A DNA stretch of 64,000 nt from Eutrigla gurnardus (GCA_963514095.1 OY741268.1:25070657-25134656); one strand, 5' to 3'. Shown: positions 34,561 through 48,600, numbered from the stretch's first letter. Made by a program: numbers and translations. Notes: generated by a model not told the origin, from the sequence alone.

Positions 34561-37500
34561 GTGAGTGTGCTTCTATTTCAGTCATGTCCAGATTCTCAAA
34601 CCCACTTATGTCCACAGCGGAGAGGAGAGCGGAGTGGAAATCATTTGTGTCAAACTCGTCCATATGGAGCTCTGTATGGGCTACATCTCAATCCAGGGGA
34701 AGGCAGTTCAAGTTCATCCCGCCTCACTCTGGGTCATAAAGTCTCAACGGGGATGTGCAAATACAGATTTGCCTTACGTACACAGTGTTCCTCCCCATAT
34801 GTATCCTACATAATTTTTATCTGGGTTCACAATATGCACACGTCCTTTTTCCCCGTATACTGACAGTATTTGTGGTTGGAAACCTCATTCACAGCATGTG
34901 TGTGTGTGGAGTTTTACAGTGGTGATATATTACTTATAATACACTAATTCCACATTGTAATATAAGTTCCTTTTGGCAACATACTGTATACATGCCGGCC
35001 TCAAGAATGCAGCCAATTACACGAACCCTGTGTCAAGGACTCAGTGCTGCAGGAGCGCTGGTGTTGTGGAACAAAATTGGATGTGTATTTTATAACGTGA
35101 CAAGTGTTTTTCATCACATAAATGATTCACTATTCAAGAAGAAAAGGATATAAAGTGAACACTTTATTTTCCCTCTCTGTGGGTTTTATGTGGTTGTCGT
35201 CCATCCCATGGTGCAACTGGTGCAGTGGCTGAGTCCTTTTTTTTTCTTCTTTTTTTTCCTACGCCCCCGTCGGCTGTGGTTTCTTGAAATCAGCTGAAAC
35301 AAGGGTGATATAAGGGGCAGAAATTGAGACGAGAGTGTCATTTTGTGATGTCATTTGACACAATGAGTCGAGTTTGGCTGAACGGGACGAATTTGGAGAC
35401 ACGACTCTGTCTGGCTGGTGCGGTCGAGTCCCCCTAACCCCTGTGTGGCACGGTCATAATGGCCCCTCTGACTCGCCATGTGCCGGAACATCTCCTCCTG
35501 CGGCGTCCTCTGACTTCCCCCTGTGTTACAGAGCATCTCCCCCAGCATTGCAGAGTCAGCTCATTAGCACCCAGCCCTCATAGCACCTCACCGTGCTGTC
35601 ATTGGGTGAAAGGGGGTGGGGGGGAGAGAAAAAAATCCATAGCTCCACAACCAACGCCAGCAAATGAGTTGGGCTCAGACCTGCAGAGGAGGTGGGCCTG
35701 AGCAGCCGGGAAGATAAAGCAGAGCATCATATCACAGGCAGCAGGAGCTGCAAGTGCCCTAACGAAGGCATCCATAAGAAACAATAAGCAAATGAGAGTG
35801 AATAAATAATAGATAGTGCCGTGCAATTTCACGCATGTTGAAGAGGAAAGGAAGCATGGTAGAAAAAAGGCTTGATATCAGAATCTAATTAAATTCAGGG
35901 GCAGACAGAGCTTTAGTGAGAGGAAGGGGCTCCTGTGGGAGCCGTGGCCCCGTTTCTGGTTTTCTTGCTGCCACGTCTTAGCGTCTCTCCGTCAAGAGCT
36001 CTGTCTCAGGACTGCCTTGAACTTGAGATGCGAGAGAAAAGCGACGAGCTTTTAATGATGCAATAAAACCGACGCTGACAAAGAAACGTTTCGGTCAGTG
36101 TTCGCGAAAATGGCAGTGCGATTGTCAAATTTCATTATCATATTTGGAGCTGTTCTCTTGCTTTGATGTGCGTATTAATAATATGCTCTGCTTGAATTTC
36201 CTCTGAAAGTGTTGAATGTTTAGACTGCTACATTATACAAAGGAGATGTTTTATTATTAACACACTAAAAGCCCTCTCCTTACTGTAATTGTTAAATAAT
36301 CAGCAAACCGAGCAAAGACGGTACTTAAAACGGTCTGATGTGCCATTCTCTTTCTAGTCTGACTCGTGTAAAGTTTGATCTGCTACTTTTTTCAAGGTAG
36401 TGCCCCGAGACTCTCGTCAAGCTGAGCTCGCAAACCACCGACAGCTCATGCTGAGCTCACAACAGTCCATAAGCACCTCAGATTGTCTCTACCAATATAG
36501 CGAGGAAAATAGAGATGACGGTTATTAGATATCACTTATGTGCTGACTTCCAGGCCTTTGAGGCTTGCCTCTAGTGAGTGAAGACCCTCCGTTTTTTTCC
36601 CTGACTTTCATATTCGTCAGCATTCGTTTGTCCTGCATGTTGTCACAATTATTTAGTGGACATTCAGATTTCCTTTGTCATCAATAATCCCCCAGTGGTC
36701 GACTCAGACCTTTGTCAGCAGCACATTTATTTTGTGATCAGGCATGCTTTTCTTGTGTTTTTATTATTTTTTTTTTTCAAAAGTGACATTTATGCCGGTT
36801 TGGGGAGAAAATCTATTTCGAGGCAAGCTTCATTGCTTTGATCAAGATGAGTTCTGGCTGCCTAAGGCCCTGCAGAGTGGTTGAAATGACAGCATTTGTT
36901 TTGTCTTGTCCGGACTCCTTTTTTTCTTGAAGCTGATCTTCTTCCCTCCTTGCTCTGAGACAGATACTGCCATGGCCCTCTTCTCTGACTCATCATGTAG
37001 ATCACCCCCCCTTCCTCATTTGCTGTACATCCTTTTAAAAGTAATATAATAGAGGCAGGGGAACAAGAGGCTGTGCACACAGTGATTCCAATTAAACTTG
37101 CCGGTGTTTATTTTGCTTTTTAGAAACAAAATATGGAAATCCTTAGGTGCGATGAAGGCACAGTCTTGTGTCAGAGCCATTTCTTTCAAGTCAGTTTAAA
37201 AACCCTATGCTATTAATTGAATTAGTGGCCGGCAGCAAAACAATGTGTGGCTTCAGTAATCCTTAAGGCTTGGCTTTGTACTGCGGAGGCATGATGTGTG
37301 CCTCGGTGGCAACACTGTTGTTGCTTTGAAGTGACATCAGAAATGGTGAAATATGTAATTACCAGTGCCGGGTCCATAATAGCTGTGGAAACTAGGAGTC
37401 AGGTGCGCTCACAGAGTAGACAGGGGTAGTTCAAAGCAACGGGTGCCAGTTTGAAGAAAGCAGAGTAGACAGCATTAATGTTCCTGATGGTCACGGCTCG

Positions 37501-38004
37501 CCAACTTAATGACACCGCCATCCTTTTCTCTACTGTTTACCCTTCTTCTTCCTCCTTTTACCTGAGGCGAAAGAAAACATCAAGCCCCCTCCCGCCTCTC
37601 CTCGCCATGCTATTTATTAGATTACTCGCCTTGATTCCTGTTAAAGGCAGATTTTGTAATGCTTGGCTTTTGAATCTCATCTCCCTATTCCCCATTCCTC
37701 ATTCTGTTAATGGTCTGTGTTCCCTCTGCCAGCCTTTTTTGCATGTGCCTACCCCTCTTTTATCGAATCCACCAGGTCCTTAAACCCTGGCAGTAGCAGA
37801 TGCTACTCTGGCTGCACAGTTCAGCCACCGTCTCCCACCGCTATTAGCTACTGTAGGCCAAACTGCTTTGTTCCAAGAGCGTGGAGGAAAAACAGATAAA
37901 TCAAAGAGTCACTGGGATTTGCGTTTGTCATTTCGCAAATGGAAGAGAGAGAAAAGCAGAATGACTATGAAGTGCATCTTAATGTAAATAGAGACGAGAT
38001 GAGG

Positions 38005-38571
38005 TTAAAGGTACAGTTTGACATTATGAAAGATATGCTTATTTGCTTTCTTACTGAAGGTTAGTTGAGGTAATTAAGACCACTCATGCCTGTATGGTAA
38101 ATATGAAGCCAGCATCCTGTTAGCCTAGCGCAACGACTGGGAACGGCTAATCTGGTAGCTTGAAAGGCAACAACATCTGCCTACCATCACATCTAAAACT
38201 CACTCATTAATGTTGTATCTCATTTCTTTAATTCATACAGGGGTATAAAAGCTATTTTACAGATTATGTTATGTTATGTATGAGTTGCGGGGGAATCTAA
38301 GACTCCAGGAAGTTACAAAAGCAGTGAATTGTTGTTTATACACTTTGGTATTTGGTTAAACAAACAAAGGGGTTTAGAGGTGATGGTGGTAGGTGTATTT
38401 TATTATCTTTGACGGAGCCATGCTGTTTCCAGCCTTTATGCTAAGCTAAGCTAACCTGCTGCTGGCTTTAGCTTCATATTTACAGATCTGAGGGAGTGAT
38501 ATCGATCTTGTCTTCTAACTCTTGGCAAGAAAGAGGATAAGTGTATTTTCCAAAATGAACTATTCCTTTAA
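38005..38571. mobile_element. long inverted-repeat (foldback-like) MITE of a common fish family
   Basis: The left end TTAAAGGTACAGTTTGAC matches the reverse complement of the right end, TTAAAGGAATAGTTCATT, and the match continues in blocks for about 230 bp on each side of a central 100 bp. Shared inner words include TAAATATGAAGC, CTGCCTACCA/CACCTACCA and GGTTAGC. The right arm carries ATGCTAAGCTAAGCTAACC, a motif frequent in percomorph genomes. Both ends lie at TTAA, which could be a piggyBac-type target duplication. No coding capacity. Several mismatches between the arms indicate an older copy. Confidence 0.82.
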
Positions 38572-39073
38572 CGGTGGTGCCAGACGTTGCCTTATTGTCA
38601 GCATGAAGCAGCGTGCAGAAATAGGAATTATCGTACATAATTAGTGTGCTGCGGCCTGACTGGATGTTTCATTCCACAAGGTGCTGGATGATCAATGGTG
38701 AGCAACACCAGGGCAGTTCTAGGATCGGCAAGTGTATGGAGCCTATTGGATTTCATTACACGCTCAGGAGGAAAACTCCAGCTGATGCTTGTACTTGGAC
38801 ATGGGATATCATCAAATCTCACTAACATGGTTGCAGCAGCCTTTTTTTATTGTCCAGACACAACACATTCTCAGAAACATCTTCTCCACTGACCTTTACG
38901 TCTACTGAGAGAGTGCTAGCTCCGCACAACCCAGGAACACCAACAGTCTCGAACACCGGCGGGCCACTCTATGACTGAGCACATGTGGCAAACGGCATAT
39001 GTTGTGAAGCACAGACGAAAGGGCCCTTACTAAATCTTCACCCGTATTGTTCTCTATAGCTTTTGGGGCTGTT

Positions 39074-39101
39074 GGCGACGGCGGTGGTGGCGGCGGTGGC
39101 G
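39074..39101. repeat. GGC/GGT trinucleotide tract
   Basis: About nine imperfect GGY units on the plus strand. The minus strand reads as a proline-rich frame, which is an artefact of the repeat. Confidence 0.85.
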
Positions 39102-39352
39102 TGTGAACGGATGGTAAACAAAGCGACAGGCAGGCATGTTTTTTGCCGCGCATGGCCTGACAGATACAGGCTACGGTCGAGAGAAGCTCCTCAGGTGATT
39201 GTGGTAGTGCGACACTTCTTGTCCTTGCAGGCTGTAACTTAGCTTGAAAGGTGTGACCAGGCTAACATGGCCGGAGAAGCTGGGAAAGAGTGAGGAAACG
39301 CAGCGGTGGGAGGATAGAGACAAAGATTAAGGCATGTTTTAGATGTTGCTTC

Positions 39353-39389
39353 TGTGTGTGACTGTGCGTGTGTGTTAGTGTGTGTGTTA

Positions 39390-39426
<37 letters not shown>
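39353..39426. repeat. compound (GT)n-(GA)n microsatellite
   Basis: A GT-rich part broken by AC and TA words is followed by about 15 pure GA units (39396-39426). Confidence 0.95.
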
Positions 39427-39429
<3 letters not shown>

Positions 39430-42400
39430 CTCCAGGCTATGGGGGTTGTGCTGGGACATGCCGTCACAGTCCAGCTGTGTAGGAGGCACAGATGGAGGTT
39501 TGTTTATGGACACACAGGCATGTGCATATGCATGCGTGTGGATGCACATATGCGCAGAGAGCCACGGACACACATGCATAGACAGACACGTCCCGTCTCC
39601 CTCTTCGCATTCCTCGCAGAGTGAATTCCCTGTTCCACACTTCATCATTCATCCAAAGTAAAGGTCACACTTAAAATACTGCTTCCTTTTTTGCAAAGGT
39701 AATTTTTTAGAGATTCCGTTTTGGAAATATGTATGTAGGCTAGGATTTATGTGAAATGCGAAAGAATAAACGAGCGTGATTGATCGGCGTCATGACTGTG
39801 CAAAAGCCTCCGAGAAAAACGGGAGTCACCGTAGAGGAACATAACGGTGTGCCGGGCGGTCTCGGAGGCTGGGTTAGATGAGTGGAACAGTAACGGCCCC
39901 GGATGAGGTTACATGCTCTGGGCAAGTCCTCCGAGAGAGGAGCGGGACATCGGCAGAAGGGGCTGACTGACAGCGTAGCTCAGATTTAAAAGAGAAAAGT
40001 GTGAGGCAGAGAAAAGGTGGAGTTTCTGTCAGCTACAGTCATGTATTATGGTCTTACTCGAGCTTAAACATGTCTGGCAGAGTTATTATCATCATTTTTT
40101 TCATGATCACTGTGACTAAATGGTCAATTTGATATTACTTGTAACTACTCGTGCTGCAGTAATTGCTTCTACATTCCAGCAAAACACTGTATGTCTTGCT
40201 GAAGTTCTCGTTCTTATGATGTACTAATAACTCATCCAACATTGTCTGTTATTTCCTTGAAGTCTTGCTGCCGTGACTACAAACACTGGTACTGACTGTT
40301 GCTTTTCTTATACTGCAAACACATAAAAGGCTGTGGGAAAACTCCAAAGGCCAAATGGAACATTAGTTTGACCTAATTTTCTGACCATGAGATGCCCTCC
40401 GCTTTCTTATTTATTTATTCATTCTTTCTAAAGGCAGGCGCACGGTTGAAGCTGTTAATGAGATACAGACTCAGAAAACATAGAACACACTCCGAGGCAG
40501 ATTCAACACAATGAATTTTTAATCGGAATATCAAAAGATCCTCTTAAACCCAACCTGAAGGAGAAGTGTTGCTGTCGGAGTGCTATTTGTCTTGGAATCA
40601 ATGACGCCGGCAGATGTTGTTTGATAAAACAACAGCTTTCCTCCCTCGCTGCTGCCGCGGTGGCTTCACATTTCCATATACCGCTCACAAACACTGGGCA
40701 TTTGGCCACTTCGGCAGCTATGGAATGTAAAAAGGAATCTAGTGTAAAGGGAAGATCTCCCGACTTGGAAGATGAGTGAATGGCGTCACAGATTTACATT
40801 GGTACTGTTTTCTCCAGCAGTGACAGTTATCAATCCTTTGTGGTGTGTTCAGACCTACTGTGGAGTCTTTGGATATCGTATTGATTTCCTTTATCTATTT
40901 CCAGGGGCAAGTGTGATAAATTGCAAGCGAGAAGAGGGATTAAGGTGAAATCATTATGAATGGGCTGTCACGGCGCCCTGAAAATATCATCACCTTACAG
41001 CGTGCGGTCGTGTCACACCAACGGCCAACATGGAATTAGTGAATCCGGTGCTATATATAGCAGCATAGTGAATATAGTATTTTAATAATGCATACTACAG
41101 TAGTCCTGGGGACAGCTAGAAATCCTTTACATGTGTCGGTGACGTTCCACGATTGCCCATAAAGCTGTTGGACATAAATTTGTTGACTGTAACATTTCCA
41201 CAACTATAAAAACTATTCACGCCACAGCTGAGCAATAAAAACCCCACTGTTACCATTAACCAACCAACCAAGAATAGCTTTAAGAATCATGTGTGCACCA
41301 CTGACCCATATGCAAGCTTTATGGCAAACCCACAAAAGTGTGGATCTTTTTTTTTTCATCTGCAGACATGATGTAACACGACAGCCCATCGACTCTCCGC
41401 ACATCTGTTCACCACTGTTCAAATAATAGGGTGGTTTCGGGTCTATAAGTCAACGATGACAGACGCAAGTCTGTGTTCCCTTATTGAAGATGGTATCAGC
41501 GCTGCGTGATGAACAAGAGGAGCCGGGCTGACCGTCTAAAAAGCAAAACGCACAATGAGGGACCGCACAGGGGGGGTGCGCACAAAATCCTAGTGATGCA
41601 TTAGACGCATTCGCTGCTGTGCTCTGTGTGAGGAAAACTGTTTATGATAAGAAAAGGCGCGCGTGTGTGTGTGGTGCGTTTTAAGTAAAATGAACAGGGG
41701 GCACGCTGCCATGTGAACTATTCATCTCAGGTGCATCAGGGATATGTCTGCCAGCCGCTCAGCTCCATGTGATGGCTGCTTTCCATTTTGTTTTCTCAAT
41801 GAGCAAAACCTCTCAAGGAGAGTGGAACATGTCGTTTGTGGCAGAGATTATTTTTCACTTGGAAATGTCATTTGCCTTTTATGCGGCAGTTGTAAAAAAA
41901 GGCAGGGATGAAGTAGAGAAGAAGAAAGGAAGGGCATTTTCCAAACTTGTCTCCTGTAAAGATCTCTTACATTGCAGTCAGCACTTTTTACTCTTACTCC
42001 CCCTCTCTGTCACTCTCATTTCTATATTTCTCCCTTAATATGTCTTTAATCTCTCCCACAAAGCTCATTACAGCTATGGTCCTGCAGTCGTTGCAGGCGC
42101 ACTCGGCTAGCTATTGGCCATTCACTAGACTCCCCGACAATACCCGTAATCACCGAATCAGTAATCCCCTACTTGAGCTGGAATAGCACATCCGCATCAT
42201 GCCTCATCGGAAGTTGCTGCATTCGCGGGGCTTCGCTGGGTCCAAAAGAAAGTCTGGAGTCCTCCTCAATAGGAGATGCTGACTGCATTGTCCTGTCCAA
42301 GGTCAGACAGCCTGTGAAAGGAAAATACGTCGGAGCCTTTTATTATTCCTGAAGAGCCCAGAGAAAAGCATTAATTGGCACCTATTTTCTGTCTAATCTT

Positions 42401-42878
42401 GTCGGACCACTTGGACCGCGTTATCACCTGTTTATTGTTTGGGTTCTTGCAGGTGCGCACATGCATTCGTGAGTGCGATTTCGTACGGTCAAAAATGTCA
42501 GACCGGTGGTGTTGGCGATGAATATAAAACATCAACAAGGGAGTGTCACGATGCACTCTCCCAAGTAGTAAATATTGGATCACCGTGCAACAGGGCTTCC
42601 AGCTTCCAGCCCTCCGTCAGCCGACTGAGCAGATTGATCCGCACGTTTCTGGCCCGTTTCGAAAGAGGCAGTCGCTAGCAGAGCCCTGCCAAAGCTGCAT
42701 GTCTGTGCAGAAACAAGGGCTCCATCATAACTGATTGCTTGTGACAGTTCACAGTCGCCGGGCCACTGGAGCATCATAACCTTGTGAAACTAGTGTATGG
42801 GCACTCTAGCATGCAGGCTGAAGGAGAGGAGGAAGAAAAAGGAAGGAAGATATTAGCATATTCCTCAGTGATACAGAG

Positions 42879-42886
42879 ATGCAAAT
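42879..42886 (+). promoter_or_regulatory. octamer motif in a candidate intronic conserved element
   Basis: ATGCAAAT lies within non-repetitive sequence that includes TATTAGCATATTCC and TTAATATTAAAC. A neural POU-factor enhancer is one possibility. Evidence is limited to motif and texture. Confidence 0.3.
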
Positions 42887-42959
42887 GAGACATGCCGTGC
42901 CTCTGTGGTTAATATTAAACACATCTCATGCAATGCGTGGCACAATGCAGACCAACACA

Positions 42960-43330
42960 TCTGGAAACCGGGGGTCGGGATTTCTAGACTATTGCGGCGA
43001 CTGTGATTGCACTCGCAGATTGAAGACCCCGGCGACGTCGATCTGTTGACGCGTCGGAATAAACTGCTGATGACACCGACGCAGAAATGTCTTCTGGCGG
43101 GGCCCCGAGGAGCCAACCCGAGCCTCTCGAAACACTTCATCTCTGTTGTCACATTTTCTGATTGTTCACTGATTCACGTTGAATTTGCGAGTTTAATTGA
43201 ATCTGCGTGAATGCCGCGAAGAGTGGAGCGAGAGTCAAGCGGCCACGAGTAATGCGCGTGGAGTTATTTGTCGTCTACGAGGCTGCGAGGCGCTCTGAAT
43301 CATCGGCTGCGAGGTCTTCAGGGAGATGGC
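42960..43330. promoter_or_regulatory. CpG-dense intronic patch
   Basis: CpG dinucleotides are unusually frequent here (for example GGCGACGTCG and GACGCGTCGG) compared with the flanking intron. Such patches can be unmethylated islands with enhancer or alternative-promoter activity. No splice donor in a convincing frame follows it, so a second promoter is only a possibility. Confidence 0.3.
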
Positions 43331-46300
43331 TGCTCTTGGTCACTCTTTCCGACTTAGATTAAGGAACCTCTATTTGTAGGTGTGCGCAAGATTAAATTGT
43401 GACGCGGTGGGGTTATCTTCCATTACACGCATCTTACGGTGGGTTCTCCTGTCTTTAGTGCTCACTATCCCCATGAGTGAGAATTAAGTGAACATGATGT
43501 GCTCGCCCAACCGCGACCCTCCTCTGTTTCTCCCTCCAATGGTTAATTCGGAGAGTGCTGTTGTGTGGCTCTTGCCATTTCACACATGGCTACATAAAAC
43601 CTGTGGGCGGTTGCTCCCAGGCCGCTGTCCGTGTTTGTGTGTCCATGCATGACCGTGTGGTGAAATATTGAAGTGTTCTATCATCAACCATTGGGTAGCC
43701 GCCGGCCGCGATTCCCGTTCCCTTTAATTTTATTTTTTTCCCCCTCCCGTCTTTATCTTGGTGGCGTGGCTTTATCTGCTCCGGCGTGGCGTGCATATCA
43801 GGGGGGGGGAAAGGCAAACCTCATCTGGACCCATGACAGAGCTAATCCATCGCAGCTGCAGAATGAAAAGGCCATTTGGAGTGAATCCGTTCCAAAGGCC
43901 TCAATGGAAAGCTTCTTTCAGACGCCGGTGACCTTTGCGGCCCTGACCGCGCTAGAATATGATGAAAAAGGACTTCAGTGGCTTAGCTATGTTTATGAGA
44001 GGAGGGAATAGTGGAGGAGAGAGGCGCAGCGCCGGAGATCGGGGAGAAATGAAGTGACCAACCACTGTGTTTGTGTTTGCCTGCCTGTGATGTGAACTGG
44101 ATTGTAAGTACATAGCACAGCAGCGCTTCTTTCATCCCTCCGCCTACCTGTCTTCTATAGTGAGCCGAAGCGAGCTAGATGTCCAGAATTCGCTGTCAGG
44201 GGATTTGTGCGCTTTTATCCACGCCTCTGTAGATGAGCTGTAGCAGAGCCACGGTGGCTGTGAAGTGGACAGTGGCCAAGAGTAGCATGCTGTTCAGTTT
44301 AAAATTAACTTACCATAAAGGAGTGTAGGATACGTGTGAAATAGCACCTTGCTTTCCCTCGTGTAAACGGCCAGCGAGGCTGAATAACGTACCTTTCTTA
44401 AGTGTACCAAGGGCACAGAGAATTCTCTTCTTTCCGTCTCAACACTTTGTTCTATGTATTTTCCTCCTGCCCATTGTGGTGCTGCTGCTGTCGCCACTGT
44501 ACCAAGTCCCATCCCTGAGCTCTAAGGGGATAGGCTTTGGCTCTTTTATGCACAAAGAAGCTTAAGTTTGGAAATTGCTTTCAAGTGGCCGAAGTTTGCG
44601 AAACGTCAGTGAAGAGTTCGCTCCCAATTTCAGGTTTTTGTCTCAGAGTTAAGCTTTTTAGCCCTAGGACTCCCTGTAACTCGATGAAATATTCAGGTGT
44701 AATGAAGAGGAATGTCCTATGATTTCACAATAGACCAAAAGAAGGGGATTGGCAAATAATGCAGGTATAATTAAAAAAACACAACTTATCTAACAGGAGT
44801 TAACAAGTGTCAGCGTACCCCCGCCCCCCTTACTTTCCACCCGAGGTATCGAGCTGCTCCTGCCTTTAGTGGGGATTGGACAAAGTGCAGCAGACCATGA
44901 GACAATCCCCGTCTATGGCATTTTCTGACCACCCAATCAGACCAGCCGGACCAATTGCCACCGAAAGTGGAGTCGACCGCCCCAGGAGGAGAGGGAGGAG
45001 AGCCGAGATGGGAGCTCAGATTATCTGGCTAGGACCTAATGCTACTCTGCTACCCTGTGTGCTCCTGGATAATGTCTGGTCACAGGAAAATACCGTGGAT
45101 GAAATAGGACTTCAGGCTAAACCAGCAAACGGGAGGTCGGTGACCGTTGTGCCCACATCTTTACAGAGACCTGACCTCCCGGATCAAGCTGCAGAGGCGG
45201 ACCGTGTGACAGAGCGAAGGACTCCGGTGGGACAAGAAGAGGCGGAATATCAGTGTTTTCATCAATGATGCTTGTTGCTCGAACAAAGTCAAATTTGATG
45301 GACAATGTTTCCCTTGATGTTGAAGTGAATGTTATGGTGGCCATTTCATCTTCTCCAGAGATTGTTTTTGTACTTTTTTGTTTGTAATAAGGGATTATTA
45401 ATGAAATGACAGGTGATAATTTGACCATTTCCAGCAACTAGCTTCTAAGGGAAGCCTTTTTTTTGCCTTTGCTGTGCTGATCCCCTCCATATCAGCATGT
45501 TTTGATCACAAGACTGATACCTGTAAACCTGGGACTTATGCCGACTTCACTACATTGCAGAAAATGCACCATAACAGATCATATATCAGTCAGGCGTCTC
45601 ATTAGGCTGATTGTATTCCTTGTTGGCATTAATGCGCAGCACATATCCCGACAATGAAAGGTCTGCTGAGCATATCTTTTCATTTAATATGAGAAAATGA
45701 CTTGCATTCCTCCCTCCAAGTGGCTAGATGAAATGGTTCTAAAATCCCTCGCTGAGACTCTTTATTGGTTTTTGTGGGGACATTTGCTTGAGAAAAGTAA
45801 GGTGAGTGAGGCATATTCAAGGGTTTATCTGTCAGAGCTCTGGCATATATATGATGGCGGCTCGCTCATTGTCACAGCTCTTTGTTTTCCATCTCTCTCC
45901 CTCTCTCTCTACCACCTCCAGCATTATCATTCAGTGACAGCGCGCCATCTCAGCAAGGGCACTAATAAGATGAAAAGTGGTGCTGGACTCCACATACTTA
46001 ACCAAGCTTGGATTGAGGCTGAGAAGGAGAGGGAATTCTTTAAGTGATGTCTTCAAGGTTAAACAACTGGTCCCATCTCCCCGTCTTCATTGCCTTTCGA
46101 AGAATAATAATAGAATAAGTCAAAGAGCTGGTAGAGACCGGTCCTGGAGAGGTATTAATGAAGGCCTCACAATGCAAATCCCTCAATGGCACGGCTTGGT
46201 TTGTTTCATCGACGTCGGATATGAAATGTGACATGTAATTTGATTAGCGACACCAGGGGCCAAAGGCTTAGTTTACAGGCGCAGGAAGTGCACCTCGTGA

Positions 46301-47279
46301 GAGTGGCAGATTGCCATCCCCTCTTGGTGGCCACTGCGCAGCGCACTCTTGGCTTCGCTTGTGCATACAAACCACGCACGAGGCGACACAGATCAGAAAT
46401 CTCCCTAAAGCACCGAAACAACCAGTCAGGAAGCATTAAACTCATGCGGTTTTGCACTCTTACTGGAATATAGATATTTCCAGACTCCTTGCTGCCCTGT
46501 CTTGACACACAGAAAACTAGTTTAGCAAGCAGGGACGCAAAATAGATAGAATTGATGTAGGGCAGGAAAGACAATCCAGCGTTTTGACGTTGATGGAAAA
46601 ATATATGTGCCTGCCAGATATCCAAGTTCACTCTGCTTGTTTTTTTTCTTCTTAATCATCCAAAATCTCAACAGGAACCAGAGGTATTTCTCCTGCTGTG
46701 TTCTACTACTACCATACCTGAAATATTGGCTCAAATCGTTATCCAGGCGGGCCCAGCTCTGCTGTAGTCAAATCCTTTAGAGGCATCTTCTTTAATCTTT
46801 TTGATGGATTCCTAAAGTGAACTGTTTCCTGTGATTCAGCAGAGCTAATCTTCCCTGTTTGTTGTTGAGGCGGGGCCCCTGACCACTTCTCACAGCAACA
46901 GTTTGAATGTTCGCTGCGACATGTTGAAGCCCCTCTCACGTCTCCCGCCCTTTTTTTCCCCCGCATTGATCCCCGGCGCCCCGCGTCCTCTAACTCGCCT
47001 CACTCCCAACACGGACACGCTGATTAGACCGTGCGTTGGGACATGTCGGCACACCTTCAGAGGTGCAGTCCAGGCGCCGCTTCAGCCGCCGTCCCCCACG
47101 TTCTCGCTTCACGCTCTCTCCCCCTGCCCCTTCCTCCATATTCATCTGCGAAGAAGAACGAGCTTTAGGCCCACAGTGCTGATTGGGAGGATTAGTGGTG
47201 TGTGAGGGACTTTGTCACCAGCTTTCTTGGAAATCCAATTACAGAATATCATAAGCCTTACATGTTTCATACTCCGCCG

Positions 47280-47740
47280 GATCCTCCTTAAAGAATGCAC
47301 ACAAGACGCGCTAAAGGGTCAGCGTTTAGCGGCCGTCCTCGCTGTGCACCGCGGCGACTCGTTCCTGAAGGTGAGAGGAGTGATCATCTTTGAAACGGAT
47401 AAGACGAGTCCTCTAGCACTCCTCTCGCCTCTGCATTGCAGCAAATGGTGGACTGCAAGAGCCTGTCGGAGGAAAGGATTGTTATTTGTTCAGCGTGATG
47501 GGTCCGGGGAATGCCGGCGCGCGGCTCTCGAGGTGAAGCGAGGGCCAAGGGTTTCGGTTTGTTATCTGCTTGCATAGATAGTCCTTAATTGCAAGTGTCA
47601 AGGAAATGGCATGCAGCGGACGAGGGCAAAGTGAGATTTCTGCATTTAGCCGTCGAGTCCTATGAAGCGGAGTGATAACGGCTCGCGTATTGAGCTGTGT
47701 AGGTCGGTCTGACCCGCGGAGTGCTATCAGCCCCCGTGTG
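47280..47740. promoter_or_regulatory. second CpG-dense intronic patch
   Basis: It is rich in CGCG, CCGG and TCGAG words. On the plus strand the open stretch RLAAVLAVHRGDSFLK ends directly at AAG|GTGAGAG near 47371, which resembles an exon edge, but I recognise no protein and the frame carries no receptor sequence. Confidence 0.25.
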
Positions 47741-48119
47741 TCGCTGTGTGTTCAAACAAAAGCATGATGACCTTGAGGGTGAAAATATCTGTCGGAGAGG
47801 AGATGCAGTTGAGAGTCATTGAGTCCCTTGGGCATTGCTCACCGGCCCACTCTCACAAGTACAGGACTGTATCATCAAGATGGCAGGTGGAGAGGAGAAA
47901 GCTGCTGGTTGAAGGGCCGCAGAGGAAAAAAACAGAGGGAAGTGAATAGCTGATGAATCCCCCGATGGGGAGGTACATGCTTGTGGGCCCTATCTGACCT
48001 CGGTGACTCAGGTCTCCAGATCGGTTTCTAATCTTAGGGACGCTCTATGCATAGTAATGTCTTCAGTGTGTCAGACATCATTAATGAAGGGGAAAAGGTT
48101 TTGAATGCAGACCAGGAAC

Positions 48120-48600
48120 AATCCTATGGTTTTTAACTATTTATATAGAAAGAAAATATGTGCATTTTAACTTTCTATGACACTCATGACCATAATGCAT
48201 AATAAACATATGTAGAATGCATTAACATCTCCTTATAGCATTGAAATGATCATAATGTGTTATTATTCCCATAGTTGTTATAATTTTATTTTTATAATTC
48301 ATTATAATCAGTTATTATCCATTATGTGATTATTAATTACTCTAAGTTGTTATTGTTGCTTAGAGTTGAGACTAAACTATGTTTATGCATAATAAAAATA
48401 TTACAATTTATGACAGTGTTCAGCAGTTATGAAATATTAAAATGCTTATACGTCATTATAAAATGCTTTATAATGTGTTTTGATTATTAAGTGCTTTTAA
48501 CTGTAATTACATGCTGCTATAAACAGATGACAATGCCTTATAAGTATGTTTATGATGCACTATAGACATGGGCATGAGGACATATAAAGTGTCACCAAAA
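48120..48600. repeat. AT-rich decayed interspersed repeat
   Basis: Densely reiterated ATAATG, TTATAA and CATTAT words finish in CTATAGACATGG...AAAGTGTCACCAAA, a tail I associate with a dispersed vertebrate DNA-transposon group. Ends and target duplications could not be set. The assignment is tentative. Confidence 0.45.

Noticed and set aside
34413..34739. Reading the exon 2 frame through to a 108-codon ORF
   Set aside because: Homology stops at the T|GTGAGT donor at 34560, so the remainder is intron read-through.
44876..45268. 130-codon plus-strand frame in gria3 intron 2
   Set aside because: It looked charged and protein-like, but shows no receptor sequence or known domain. Exons 2 and 3 join seamlessly without it.
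46206..46631. 141-codon minus-strand frame in intron 2
   Set aside because: No motif or membrane architecture that fits a known family; chance length.
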